A stretch of 64,000 nt of DNA. Source: Maniola hyperantus. Taxonomy: Eukaryota; Arthropoda; Insecta; Lepidoptera; Nymphalidae. Made by a program: the position numbers and the translations under genes. The notes under the pieces are model-generated. The model was given only the letters and a program-made list of their open reading frames with translations. It was not told the origin of the DNA and ran no database searches. The stretch lies in contig NC_048547.1 in assembly GCF_902806685.2 (NCBI RefSeq), positions 14,767,196 to 14,831,195 on the forward strand, given 5' to 3'. Shown here piece by piece: positions 42,020 to 50,478 of this stretch (position 1 is the stretch's first letter; each line of letters starts with the position of its first letter).

Positions 42020-42525
42020 AAATCTTCTTAGATTACATTCAAAAATGTTAAGAAATATCTACTACCACCCAGTGATTTGGTTTTCATAAGACCACAGACA
42101 TCTGAGTGTATGATAGTCATGTTTGCTTTCCTTCCTTGCATGTTGCACATGCAAAACTAACTTTCTTTTCTGATAAGCAAACACCTACTGTATTTTCTTT
42201 CGTTTTTCTTTAGGTAAGTGAACCATAGCTTTACATCCAAACGTTTTCAGTATTTTGATCCGATGATTTAACTGGTTTTCTACTTGATTTCTGAATTCCT
42301 TTACTTTTTCTACAACTTGTGTTTTATTTCATTTAAATTGACAAAAATCTTCTTAGATTACATCCAAAAATGTTAAGAAATATCTACTACCACCCAGTGA
42401 TTTGGTTTCCATAGGACCACAGACATCTGAGTGTATGATAGTCATGTTTGCTTTCCTTCCTTGCATGTTGCACATGCAAAACTAACTTTCTTTTCTGATA
42501 AGCAAACACCTACTGTATTTTCTTT
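41880..42525 (-). repeat. About 320-bp tandem duplication inside copia
   Basis: The stretches near 41,880-42,200 and 42,200-42,525 share TTTTTCTTTAGGTAAGTGAA, CTACTTGATTTCTGAATTCC, ACCACAGACATCTGAGTGTA and CTTGCATGTTGCACATGC in the same order. They differ by small changes and one deletion. Confidence 0.75.
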
Positions 42526-42690
42526 CATCTTTTCCAGACTATTTAAGTTCAAATGACTCATTAAATGGTGCCACAGGTAAGTATCTTGCTCGTCAACTTC
42601 AGACATGCATGCATAGCCCTTAGGGGTATTCAGCCGGTGCATGTTGTTGATTAAGCTGGCTGTTGCCACTCTCTTATTTTGGCTATTCAA
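42442..42690 (-). pseudogene. Copia GAG-pre-integrase domain
   Basis: It reads DTYLWHHLMSHLNLNSLEKM and later ACATCKEGKQT, the H-H and C-C zinc-binding pattern of the pre-integrase domain that precedes the integrase core. Confidence 0.85.
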
Positions 42691-43490
42691 AATAACACAG
42701 TCCTTATTATTAAATATTACTTGGCCACCATAATTATTTGACTTACTGATAGTAAATTTGTAGCAGGTTCCGGCACATACAAGACATCTTTAAATAAAAT
42801 TTTGTTTCCTTCGCCTTTGTCATTGCTAACCTCTAAGCATATTTCTCCTGAACTCATAACAGGTAAGATTTTTCTTTCATTTTTTTTTTTTTTTTTTTTT
42901 TTTCAGACTATTTAAGTTCAAATGACCCATCCGTTGGTGCCACAGGTAAGTATCTTGCTTGTCAACGTCAGACATGCATGCATAGCCCTTAGGGGTATTC
43001 AGCCGGTGCATGTTGTTGATTAAGCTGGCAGTTGCCACTTTCTTATTTTAGTTATTCAAAATAACACACAGAAATAATAAAATAGCAAATTACAAAATGT
43101 TACTTGGCCACATGAGTCATTAAATGGTGCCACAGGTCTTCAATCTTGCTCGTCAACTTCAGACATGCATGCATAGCCCTTAGGGGTATTCAGCCGGTGC
43201 ATGTTGTTGATTAAGCTGGCAGTTGCCACTTTCTTATTTTAGTTATTCAAAATAACACACAGAAATAATAAAATAGCAAATTACAAAATGTTACTTGGCC
43301 ACATGAGTCATTAAATGGTGCCACAGGTAAGTATCTTGCTTGTCAACGTCAGACATGCATGCATAGCCCTTAGGGGTATTCAGCCGGTGCATGTTGTTGA
43401 TTAAGCTGGCCGTTGCCACTCTCTTATTTTAGTTATTCAAAATAACACTCGGAAATAATAAAATAGCAAATTATAAAATGTTACTTGGCC
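42545..43490 (-). repeat. Four copies of a copia pre-integrase segment
   Basis: The segment with GGTGCCACAGGT, CAGACATGCATGCATAGCCC and CAGCCGGTGCATGTTGTTGA occurs at about 42,561, 42,925, 43,112 and 43,309. The last three are spaced near 190 bp. A T-run at 42,880-42,903 sits between the first two. Confidence 0.8.
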
Positions 43491-43599
43491 ACCATTGTGA
43501 TTTGACTTACTGATAGTAAATTTGTACGAAATTTCGGCACATAAAAGACATCTAAGACTAAAATTTTGTCATTGCTAACCTCTAAGCACCTCTGACATC

Positions 43600-43971
43600 T
43601 TACAAATGTTTAGACTTTACGGAGTCTGCCGATATTTGCATACCTGAGCTCTCATTTGCTATCATCATAGGCTTATAGTATTCAGGCAGACCGGAGAGTA
43701 GCGATGTTCCCAACCACTCATTATCCACTTTTAAGCCTATATTTCTTAGCTTATGAGCTGTCGTGATGATCTTGCTTACGTATTCCTTTACGTTTTGGCA
43801 TCGGTCAAGTGTCGTAGTGCACAAGTCACGCAGCAGACCTACTCGGCGTGTCAGCCCGGAGTCGTCAATGGCACGTGATAATTTATCCCAGACCTCTTTG
43901 GCTGTCTTCGCTTCTTGAATGTGTACGTTATCAATTGTATCAACCAATGTGAGTGGATTAGCCGAAGACAT
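43600..43971 (-). pseudogene. Copia gag, truncated
   Basis: The 123-codon frame begins MSSANPLTLVDTIDNVHIQE, with AKEVWDKLSRAIDDSG and LLSGLPEYYKPMMIANESS, the pattern of copia-type gag (UBN2-like) proteins. The usual CCHC zinc knuckle is absent before the stop. The start ATG lies about 115 nt downstream of the 5' LTR. Confidence 0.85.
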
Positions 43972-44065
43972 TTTTGTGAAAACTTATAATAAAAGTTGTG
44001 GGGGCGTGGCACACGTTGACGCGAGGTTATGTTCCCGACAATGTTCACTTTGATTCTACTATCCA

Positions 44066-44086
44066 GGGCTTTCCGGGCCCTTAACC
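44066..44086 (-). other. Copia primer-binding site
   Basis: Immediately inside the 5' LTR the minus strand reads GGTTAAGGGCCCGGAAAG. It resembles the site in Drosophila copia, which uses an internal fragment of initiator methionine tRNA. Confidence 0.65.
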
Positions 44087-44294
44087 TAATGATTTTATGT
44101 GTAAATAAAATAGAATTGTGCACTAATAACTTTTAATTAATTTAAATAATTATTACAACTTAACAACTTGTATATGCCAACGTAAGCGTCCAGAGATCAC
44201 ACTTGAAAAGTAGAAGGCATTGAGCCATAGGCACAGTGCTATAACAATGAGTACGGGTAACATTAGTAAGAGGCTTCAAATTTTACATCTAACA
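44087..44294 (-). repeat. Copia 5' LTR
   Basis: 208 bp, same length as the partner; the only difference I noticed is an a in place of c near 44,135. Confidence 0.9.
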
Positions 44295-44606
44295 CTAATT
44301 TTAGAGTATTCGCACCCTATTCGCACCCTCTTCTTACTATTGTAATATGAAAAGTACAGAAGCAGTTTGACATTTCTAAATTTAATTTTTAGATGGTAAA
44401 ACCCGTGATTTTAGCACGCACTCGCGAGCCTACTGTTTAAATTTGTATTGTGCACTAAAATTTAGTCTTTAAATGTGAAAGTCATGCTCCGTTCCTTTTT
44501 TAGCATTAGTAAAAAGAAAAGGATGCAGATACTCTAAATTTAGTTTAGAGAGAGACTAGAGAATCGGGGCCTATATAGAGTACCTAATACTAATTTCATT
44601 CTGCAG

Positions 44607-44632
44607 TAAATCAGCTCTCAACAATGTCACAG
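44607..44632 (+). CDS. Candidate host micro-exon (26 nt)
   Basis: It is preceded by TACTAAT and the acceptor TTTCATTCTGCAG, and followed by a consensus donor ACAG|GTAGGT. The frame that fits the next exon reads NQLSTMSQ, with two leading bases completing a split codon. The acceptor lies 35 bp beyond the end of the MITE that holds the copia element. Alternatively the ATG in it could be a start codon. It belongs with the two segments that follow. Confidence 0.5.
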
Positions 44633-44707
44633 GTAGGTACTGGGGGCCCGTTGTTGTGGGATCAAACAGTAATTAATCTCCCCTCATCCCCCCCGCTCCC
44701 CCCGCAG

Positions 44708-44787
44708 TCAGCCGACGCACCCCTGAGCGACATGGCGGCGCCGCGCGGTCACCTGACCATCGCTGACGGATACGGCCGGCGGACCAA
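44708..44787 (+). CDS. Candidate host exon (80 nt)
   Basis: A 75-bp intron with a C-rich tract and CCCCGCAG acceptor separates it from the micro-exon. It reads SADAPLSDMAAPRGHLTIAD then GYGRRT, in strikingly GC-rich codons for this AT-rich region. The donor is AA|GTGATG, weaker than consensus; if it were not used the frame would stop at once (AAG TGA), giving a short C-terminus. With the donor used, the two leftover bases plus the first base of the next exon make a Lys codon and the frame continues. Confidence 0.55.
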
Positions 44788-44820
44788 GTGATGCTCTGTT
44801 GACTTACTATCTATATTCTA

Positions 44821-45106
44821 TCATCATCATCACGATCAATCCATCGCCGAAGGGGTTTGGCCATAGTCTACCACGCTGGCCATGTGCGGATTGGTAGACT
44901 TCACACACCTTTGAGAACATTATGGAGAATTCTCAGGCATGCAGGTTTCCTTAAAATGTTTTGCTTCACCGTTAAATCAAGTGATATTTAAATTAATTAA
45001 AACGCACATAACTCTTAAAAGTTAAAGGTGCGTGCCCGGGATCGAACCCTCAACCTCCCGTACCTATAGGAGGCGGACGTGTTAACCACTAGGCTATCAC
45101 CGCTCT
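44821..45106 (-). repeat. GATGAT-tail SINE, full length, in intron
   Basis: On the minus strand it has CTAGTGGTTAACACGTCCGC (box A), a GGTTCGATCCCGGGC box B, the body and an ATGATGATGA tail. It lies between the candidate exons. Confidence 0.85.
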
Positions 45107-45157
45107 GAAGTTACTCAAGTCTCACGGCTGACAAGTTGGTATCCGATAGACCTGGGC

Positions 45158-45296
45158 GCGTTTGGAACCCTCGTAGCTTTAGTTTTAAGTTCGCGTAAAA
45201 ATTATCACCACTATATCTTACAAATCCAACAACCGACAATCAAAAAGTGTATTTTATTACCTATTTCGAGTAAATGATTTGATTTGATTTGATAAT
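45158..45296 (+). repeat. LINE 3' tail abutting a splice acceptor
   Basis: It matches 4,637-4,782 and 50,069-50,180 and ends in (GATTT)n. Only ATTTTCAG separates this tail from the candidate exon, so the retrotransposon supplies part of the acceptor's upstream sequence. Confidence 0.65.
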
Positions 45297-45302
45297 TTTC
45301 AG

Positions 45303-45510
45303 ATGGTATAGAATAGATGAACTCGTGTCGCCCATCGTGCACACAATCAGAGGCGATGCGCCAGTGGCCACGCCTCGTACAAGCGATCACACGGCGAGCC
45401 TCTGGAGACTCGTAACTAATGTCTTCCTACTAACGGCAATATTATCTTCTTGTACATTTGGACACTACTTACAGAATACAGAGCTCCGGCAACACCAAAA
45501 ATACACACAG
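45303..45510 (+). CDS. Candidate host exon with a membrane helix (208 nt)
   Basis: It is bounded by GATAATTTTCAG| and CACAG|GTGTGT. One base completes the codon left by the previous exon and 69 codons follow without a stop. It starts WYRIDELVSPIVHTIRGDAP, and residues 33-50 (LWRLVTNVFLLTAILSSC) form a probable membrane-spanning helix. It ends LRQHQKYTQ. If the donor is skipped the frame runs on to TAA at 45,607-45,609, adding a Cys/Lys/Arg-rich tail, so it may be internal or terminal. No repeat family matches. I do not recognise the protein; a single-pass or tail-anchored membrane protein is a reasonable guess. Confidence 0.6.
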
Positions 45511-45650
45511 GTGTGTCCTACCGCGAAACAAAGACGCGATGGCGAAGCGATAAATCGCTGTTGTGTGGACAGTATAAAGCTTAAATCGCTATCAAGTCGC
45601 GTTCGGTAAAAGTCGCTGCGTGTATCCAGAGCTTAAAATACCCAAAATTA

Positions 45651-45742
45651 TTAAATAAAATAAAAATATTTTTTATTCGAATAAACTTTTACAAGTACTT
45701 ACGAATAGTCGGATGCCACTGGTTCGGAATGCCTTATTTATG
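45651..45742 (-). repeat. LINE 3' end (GGCATTCCGAACCAGTGG)
   Basis: The minus strand ends with an AAAATAAT-type tail after GGCATTCCGAACCAGTGGCA. Confidence 0.7.
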
Positions 45743-45747
45743 AAAGA

Positions 45748-46056
45748 ATTAACTTATGTCCGTGTGAACTACATAAATTTCAACCCCCTATTTTACCTCC
45801 TTACGGCGATAACGCACTACACTTACGTCATCCGTAAGAATACCAGAGATTATCTACGACTTTTTATTTCAAGCTCCCATACGAAACAAAAAGGAACGTA
45901 CTTTCACGGAATTGGATCGGATGAGTGCGTAACTGCCGTTAGGGGTTGAATTTTTAAAATTCCTTTCTTAGTGTATGCCTACGTCATAATAGCTATCTGT
46001 ATGCCCAGCTCGATCCGTCTAATGGTTTGAGCTGTGCGTTAATATTAAGATATATC
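45748..46056 (-). mobile_element. Helitron-like element interrupted by a MITE
   Basis: The two halves (GTGTGAACTACATAAATTTC to CCTCC, and AGGGGTTGAATTTTTAAAAT to GCGTTAATATTAAG) meet at the canonical CCCTTAGGGG site of the family. Confidence 0.75.
45804..45938. mobile_element. MITE with TTA duplication, CGGC...GCCG ends
   Basis: 135 bp, inverted ends CGGCGATAACGCACT and the complement of CGGCAGTTACGCACT, flanked by TTA on both sides. The target was the CCCTTAGGGG box of a Helitron-like copy. PIF/Harbinger-like by duplication size. Confidence 0.8.
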
Positions 46057-46127
46057 TTTAAACTACACTATTTTAACCTTTAAATTAAAACTCAAAAGTT
46101 ACGGTACGTCCCATAAAATTATACATA

Positions 46128-46357
46128 ACTAGCTTATGCTCGCGACTTCGTCCGCGTAGACTACATAAATTTCAAACCCCTATTTCACCCCCTTAGGGGT
46201 TGAATTTTCAATAATCCTTTCTTAGCGGATGCCTACGTCATGATAGCTATCTGCATGCCAAATTTCAGCCCGATCCGCCCAGTAGTTTGGGATGTGCGTT
46301 GATAGATCAGTCAGTCAGTCAGTCAGTCAGTCACCTTTTCTTTTTATATATTTAGAT
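46128..46357 (-). mobile_element. Helitron-like element, full length
   Basis: On the minus strand it runs from ATCTAAATATATAAAAAGAA through (CTGA)n and GATCGGGCTGAAATTTGGCA to the hairpin CGCGGACGAAGTCGCGAGCA and TAAGCTAGT. A good reference copy for the family in this window. Confidence 0.85.
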
Positions 46358-46507
46358 ATCTAATGTAATTCCGCGTACATTTTGGTGAACGGAAAAAATG
46401 TAATCCAGTAAAAGGTACCCTCATTGTCGTGTCAATTCATAACAATCGCGATATAAAACGAGTGACAATAAACGTCTAAAGCACTCGGGCTCGTAAAAAC
46501 ATAATTT

Positions 46508-46580
46508 CCCCCGCGCCCCCCTCCCCGCCCCCTCCCCGCCGCCCCCTCCCCCCCCCTCCCCGCCGCCCCCTCCCCCCCGC
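46508..46580 (-). repeat. C-rich tract, duplicated block
   Basis: CCCCTCCCCGCCGCCCCCTC-like blocks repeat. The minus strand is therefore G-rich and could form G-quadruplexes. Confidence 0.7.
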
Positions 46581-46911
46581 GTAATTACAGCCACAATCAA
46601 CGCTTGTAATCGTGATCATCAGTGTAACCTTCAGTAAAGGTACACTCGAATGAATAGCGGGTATATTAATCCCTAACAATGACACTAACGCATCTCTAAA
46701 CTAGATTAACAGTTGAATTAACAGGTCTAAATCTAGTGCTAGCCTTTTCTACAGTCATTTTAGTTTGGTTTAGACTTTAGACCTTGTGTTCGTAATATAT
46801 AGCGGATAGGTTCATTTCTAATAATGTGGCTAATTCTGTAACATTTATTAATCTGTGAACTAGATTAACAGGTCTCAATTTATCTGTGCTATCCTTTTCT
46901 GCAGGGTGTTA

Positions 46912-47068
46912 TCTATAAAAGGAAAAGCTAACTGACTGACTAATCAGTACACAGCTCAAACTACTAGACGGATCGGGTTGTTTGACATGCAGATAGCAGT
47001 TATTTTGACAAAGATTTTAGATTGTACAGTCGCATTGAATGCGGACGAAGACGCGGCAAGCTGCTAGT
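46912..47068 (+). mobile_element. Helitron-like element, internally deleted
   Basis: It starts TCTATAAAAGGAAAAGCTAA and ends ATGCGGACGAAGACGCGGCA then CTGCTAGT. The AACCCCTAAGGGG middle is gone. Confidence 0.7.
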
Positions 47069-47154
47069 TTAGTATTAATATGATATATCGAAAATGCTAA
47101 TTTACGAATTAGATAATACGTTTTACGGAGCTATTATTTGACCATGGACGAATG

Positions 47155-47275
47155 AAATGAAATGAAATAAAATGAAATGATTTATTTGTTTTAAAAGGTC
47201 TTTTTAAAATTGTGCCAGGGACCCTGAAGTAAGTTTGCAAAACCTGTATCTCAGGGTCCCTGGTATATACTATTA
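47155..47275 (-). repeat. Probable LINE 3' end with (AATGA)n tail
   Basis: GAATGAAATGAAATGAAAT followed by GATTTATTTG and AGGGACCCTGAAG resembles a minus-strand non-LTR 3' end. The AGGGACCCTG box is repeated inverted at 47,254-47,264. Confidence 0.45.
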
Positions 47276-47597
47276 ATGGATGGCTAAATGTTATTTGATT
47301 GGACAGAACGCTACAATTTCGACCGAGCCCTTAGAGGTAATCCGCGGTTTACTTTTGCAGCTAAAGTGTCATTAGAATATTGCCCGATTACCCTCCGGGG
47401 CGTATTTTTAAAGCTCCGTGCAGAGAGTTAATGTGAAAAGTTTAAATTGAAATTTGATCTGCCGCCATTTCGCCCAATTCCACCGAATCCTTAATTAAAA
47501 TGGAAAAATTACAACTGTAATATCAATGTATCAAATCATTTTACGATTACATTTCTAAAAGTAACCACGGAATAATTTGGGGGTAGTACAAAGAAAA

Positions 47598-48400
47598 AAC
47601 CTGTGATGGGGTTCGATCCCGGGCACCTCTAACTTTTCGGAGCTAAGTGCGTGTTCTAAGCAATTATCCTCTCCTCTCAGAGTGAGAAGGATTTGGCCAT
47701 AGTCTACCACGCTGCCCATGGGCGGATTGGTAGACTTCACACGCCTTTGAGAACATTATGTGTTACAAAAAAATTAACACATTCACAGTTACAAAAAAAT
47801 CAGTGATCTCCATGATAGGCAAACTAGAAACAGAAATAAGCTGGCTACTCCTGCGCTCCGCCTCTGGAAGGTGCGAAAGTCATTTGTGGGAATGAGTGTA
47901 ATATTTTATAATAAAATTCCACAACCAATTTTAGACTTGCCTTTACACAAGTTTAAAAAATGTGTTAAAAGTATGCTCCTAAAAAAAGCATATTATACAG
48001 TCGCAGACTATGTAAACGATAAAAAAGCTTGGATTTGACTCGCTCCAGCAATGCACGGGGCTGCAATGGCTTGTATAGTACGGTATAATAATATTGTAAA
48101 TTGAAAAATTAAAAAGAGCAACCGCCGAGTTTCTTGCTGGTTCTTCTCGGTAGGAACGGCATTCCGAACCAGTGGTAAATTAAAACTACCTGACTATTCA
48201 TAAGCACTTTTAAAAAGTTTACATGAATAAAAAAACATTCTATTCTATTCTATTCTATTCTATTCTATGGAGAACTCTCAGGCGTGCAGGTTTCGTTAAC
48301 TGTTACAGCAAGTGATCGAAAATTAAGAGGTGCATGCCCGGGATCGAACCCCCGACCTCCGATTAGAAGGCGGACGTCCTAACCACTGGGCTATCACAGC
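47598..48400 (-). repeat. SINE copy split by a LINE, with an inverted head fragment
   Basis: A minus-strand SINE occupies 47,663-47,760 and 48,266-48,400. In front of it a + strand SINE head (GGGGTTCGATCCCGGGCACC, 47,598-47,662) is joined directly, so two SINEs or a rearranged copy meet there. Confidence 0.75.
47761..48265 (+). pseudogene. 5'-truncated non-LTR retrotransposon with 4-bp duplication
   Basis: The 505-bp insert is flanked by TATG (47,757-47,760 and 48,266-48,269). Its first 278 bp are one open frame: LATPALRLWKVRKSFVGMS, FYNKIPQPILDLPLHKFK, KKAYYTVADYVNDKKAWI, stop. This is the C-terminal tail of a Jockey/CR1-type ORF2 protein. The 3' UTR with GGTTCTTCTCGGTAGGAA and an (ATTCT)n tail follows. 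The frame is intact, suggesting a young copy. Confidence 0.85.
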
Positions 48401-48700
48401 TCCAGCTTTAGCTACCTACAACATAAAACAATAATAATAATAATTAATGAGATCACGGTTTAGGTGTGGTTCGCGGAAGGCAATTAGCGATATCTGGCGA
48501 TTACACCAATATGATCTGGCATCGGAGCAAACCCCGTGATTAGCTGGCAGTCCGAGATCGAGGCACGTTCGGCCTTTCCGCCTCTACTTAGCGGGTAACG
48601 AGAGCTTATTGCTATTACTATTTTCATCGATAGATTCATTAGCAACGGAACAATCGAATACCTACCGAATACGTATAGGTATCGATTCTAAGCAAGTCAT
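48400..48700. other. Non-repetitive stretch
   Basis: GC-richer than average around 48,480-48,600 with no repeat match and no splice-flanked frame. GTATCGATTCTAAGCAAG at 48,679 resembles the GGCACCGATTCTAAGC MITE end. Confidence 0.3.
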
Positions 48701-48703
48701 CAT

Positions 48704-48806
48704 TAAAAAAACCGACCAAGTGCGTGTCGACTCGCGCACCGAGGGTTAAGTAATACAGTCGTGTTTTTAGACATTTTGCACGATAAATCAAAAACTATTA
48801 TGCATT
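48704..48806 (-). repeat. GGGTTCCG repeat, distal end only
   Basis: ACCGACCAAGTGCGTGTCGA, CGCACCGAGGGTT and GACATTTTGCACGATAAATC are in the family order. Confidence 0.7.
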
Positions 48807-48847
48807 ATATAGTATGCATAGATAGTGAAGCGTGGAATAAACATCAG

Positions 48848-48949
48848 TTCAGGTTCCACCGAGTGAAGTCAAGCATCCTAACCGAGCCCCACCGAGAGCC
48901 CCAACCCGGCCGTGTTCGCAAAACTATGACGTTCGACCTGACTGTTTGA
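48848..48949 (+). CDS. Possible host terminal exon
   Basis: After AACATCAG the frame FRFHRVKSSILTEPHREPQP then GRVRKTMTFDLTV ends in TGA. The phase matches the end of the exon at 45,303-45,510, and the segment is GC-rich outside known repeats. The acceptor lacks a good pyrimidine tract, and an alternative AG five bases later would break the phase. Confidence 0.28.
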   Translation, partial: FRFHRVKSSILTEPHREPQPGRVRKTMTFDLTV

Positions 48950-49000
48950 CTGCAAACTGGGAAACTGTCGAGGCGAATTTTTGTACAAACTTTTAAATAT

Positions 49001-49127
49001 ATTATACATGCGAATGTGTGTTTGTTTGTTGGTTTGTTAGTTTGTCCTTCAATCACGTAGAAACGGAGCAGCGGATTGACGTAATTTTTTGCATTATAGT
49101 TAAGAACCTGAAGAGTGACATAGGCTA
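49001..49127 (+). mobile_element. Helitron-like 5' half (AATGTGTGTTTG type)
   Basis: CATGCGAATGTGTGTTTGTT, CAATCACGTAGAAACGGAGC and CCTGAAGAGTGACATAGGCT are in order; the 3' half is absent. Confidence 0.65.
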
Positions 49128-49129
49128 TC

Positions 49130-49655
49130 GCCGCTTCCTAGCCAGTTTAATATTATTAGTTATTACATTCAAATTATGTTATTTATTTAGTAAACTAATT
49201 TCAATTCAGAGGTCTTTAAAGTAATATTTGTCACACATCAATATTGCAATGAAAACTGTTCATAGCAGCCTTTTCTCTCCTACTGTAAAGGCGACTCTAC
49301 ACTCACTTCGCTTGCAACAAAAGCTGTCCAAACCAACAAAATTTAACAATCCCATAGCGTCTCCACAGACGGCGCAGTGCCGCGTGCTCGGCGCGCGAAT
49401 GCACCTTGTCAGCTTACAAATTGACGTGAATTGTTGTCGGCCGATCTTTGTCACGCTGACTGCAGCCTGTACACCGATGATGCTCTACACAAATGTACCT
49501 AATGCTGCTGGAAGAGATCTCTTCTTTGTACCACTCTTAACAATCAGGTCCCCTCCCAGCTGCCACTTTCCAGAGCTGGTAGACAAAATATTTTTTCATA
49601 AGTGGTTCCTTGACCGCGATATCGTTTAACAAGTATAAATATGCAGCCTAAACTG
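49130..49655. other. Unassigned; 133-codon open frame on +
   Basis: The frame 49,228-49,629 is the longest non-repeat frame in this part. It has no domain I recognise, and codon use does not stand out from the flanks. A minus-strand frame overlaps it. I do not call a gene. Confidence 0.3.
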
Positions 49656-49657
49656 TA

Positions 49658-49937
49658 CCCGTAGTACAAGATTTTACGTCTCACCAAACCAAACCAAATT
49701 CGAGAGTCGAAACCGCGTTACAGTAAACTGGATCTTAAATGCCTTGTTTTAAAGCTCAAGTTTGTCTACACTTCTACAGCCAGCGCTCCAAGCGGAAACA
49801 TTGCGAAATTAAAATCAGTGGCATTGAATATTTGACTTCAATTCAAGGCTGTTTAGGTCCATTTTACTGTAACGCGGAAGTATTTCGACTCTCGAATTTG
49901 GTTTCGTTTGGTGAGACGTAAAATCTTGTACTACGGG
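49658..49937. mobile_element. TA-flanked MITE, CCCGTAGTACAAG ends, copy 3
   Basis: 280 bp, TA on both sides (49,656-49,657 and 49,938-49,939). Nearly identical to copy 2 across the interior. Confidence 0.88.
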
Positions 49938-50068
49938 TACTGAAGTAAATTTTATTAAACCCATAGCCAGGCCATAATCATTGTTATCTACATGCATCAT
50001 ACCGGAACGCTAAATCACGGGTTCCCAGATAGGTGGTAAGTAACTAGCCGCGGCCGAAACATTTCACG

Positions 50069-50180
50069 AAACCAGATTTTAAGTTCGCGTAAAAATTATC
50101 ACCACTCCTATATCATCTTCTTACAAATACAACAACCGACCATCAAAAAGTGTAATTTATTATGAATTTTGAATTTGAAT
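50069..50180 (+). repeat. LINE 3' tail (TTAAGTTCGCGTAAAAATTA)
   Basis: It shares CACCACT, TATCATCTTCTTACAAAT and CAACCGACCATCAAAAAGTG with the tails at 4,637 and 45,158 and ends in (GAATTT)n. Confidence 0.6.
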
Positions 50181-50478
50181 TTTTTGAGACCAGAGCTAAT
50201 TTATTAAAGTGCCCCACCCCCTATCGGGAATCCAAACTAGATATCTCCTACTTTTATAAGACCATAATGTTCACCAGTTACCACTATGCCTGGATTTTTT
50301 TCTTATCTAGCAAAATACTAGATCCGTGTGCTAACATTTTACCTCACCGAACGGTGTCGTATGCCGATGACCGTTCGATTTGCTCCTAATTTCTAATTAA
50401 TGGACTATTAATCACCTCCCACGTAGGCCCACAGACAGAAGTCCCTATTCCCATACCTAGTTATATTCTTATTAATTA

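Larger units (their letters stand above)
40091..44294 (-). mobile_element. Ty1/copia LTR retrotransposon, defective
   Basis: It is bounded by two 208-bp LTRs in direct orientation and a 5-bp duplication CTAAT (40,086-40,090 and 44,295-44,299). Transcription is toward the minus strand. On that strand come 5' LTR, a primer-binding site like the internal initiator-tRNA type of Drosophila copia (TTAAGGGCCCGG), gag, integrase, reverse transcriptase, RNase H, polypurine tract AGTGGGAG and 3' LTR. I saw a single LTR difference, so insertion is recent. The coding part has stops, frameshifts, deletions and duplications, so it could move only with proteins from another copy. Confidence 0.92.
40065..44571. 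mobile_element. GGCAC...GGGCC MITE, second copy, split by copia
   Basis: The left piece GGCACCGATTCTAAGCACAA and the right piece TTTTAGAGTATTCGCAC to GAATCGGGGCC match 38,583-38,871. TATA flanks both ends. Without the copia element and its extra duplication it is about 298 bp. Confidence 0.8.

Noticed and set aside
49228..49629. 133-codon + strand open frame
   Set aside because: No recognised motif, an opposing frame overlaps it, and it has no upstream acceptor or conserved context.
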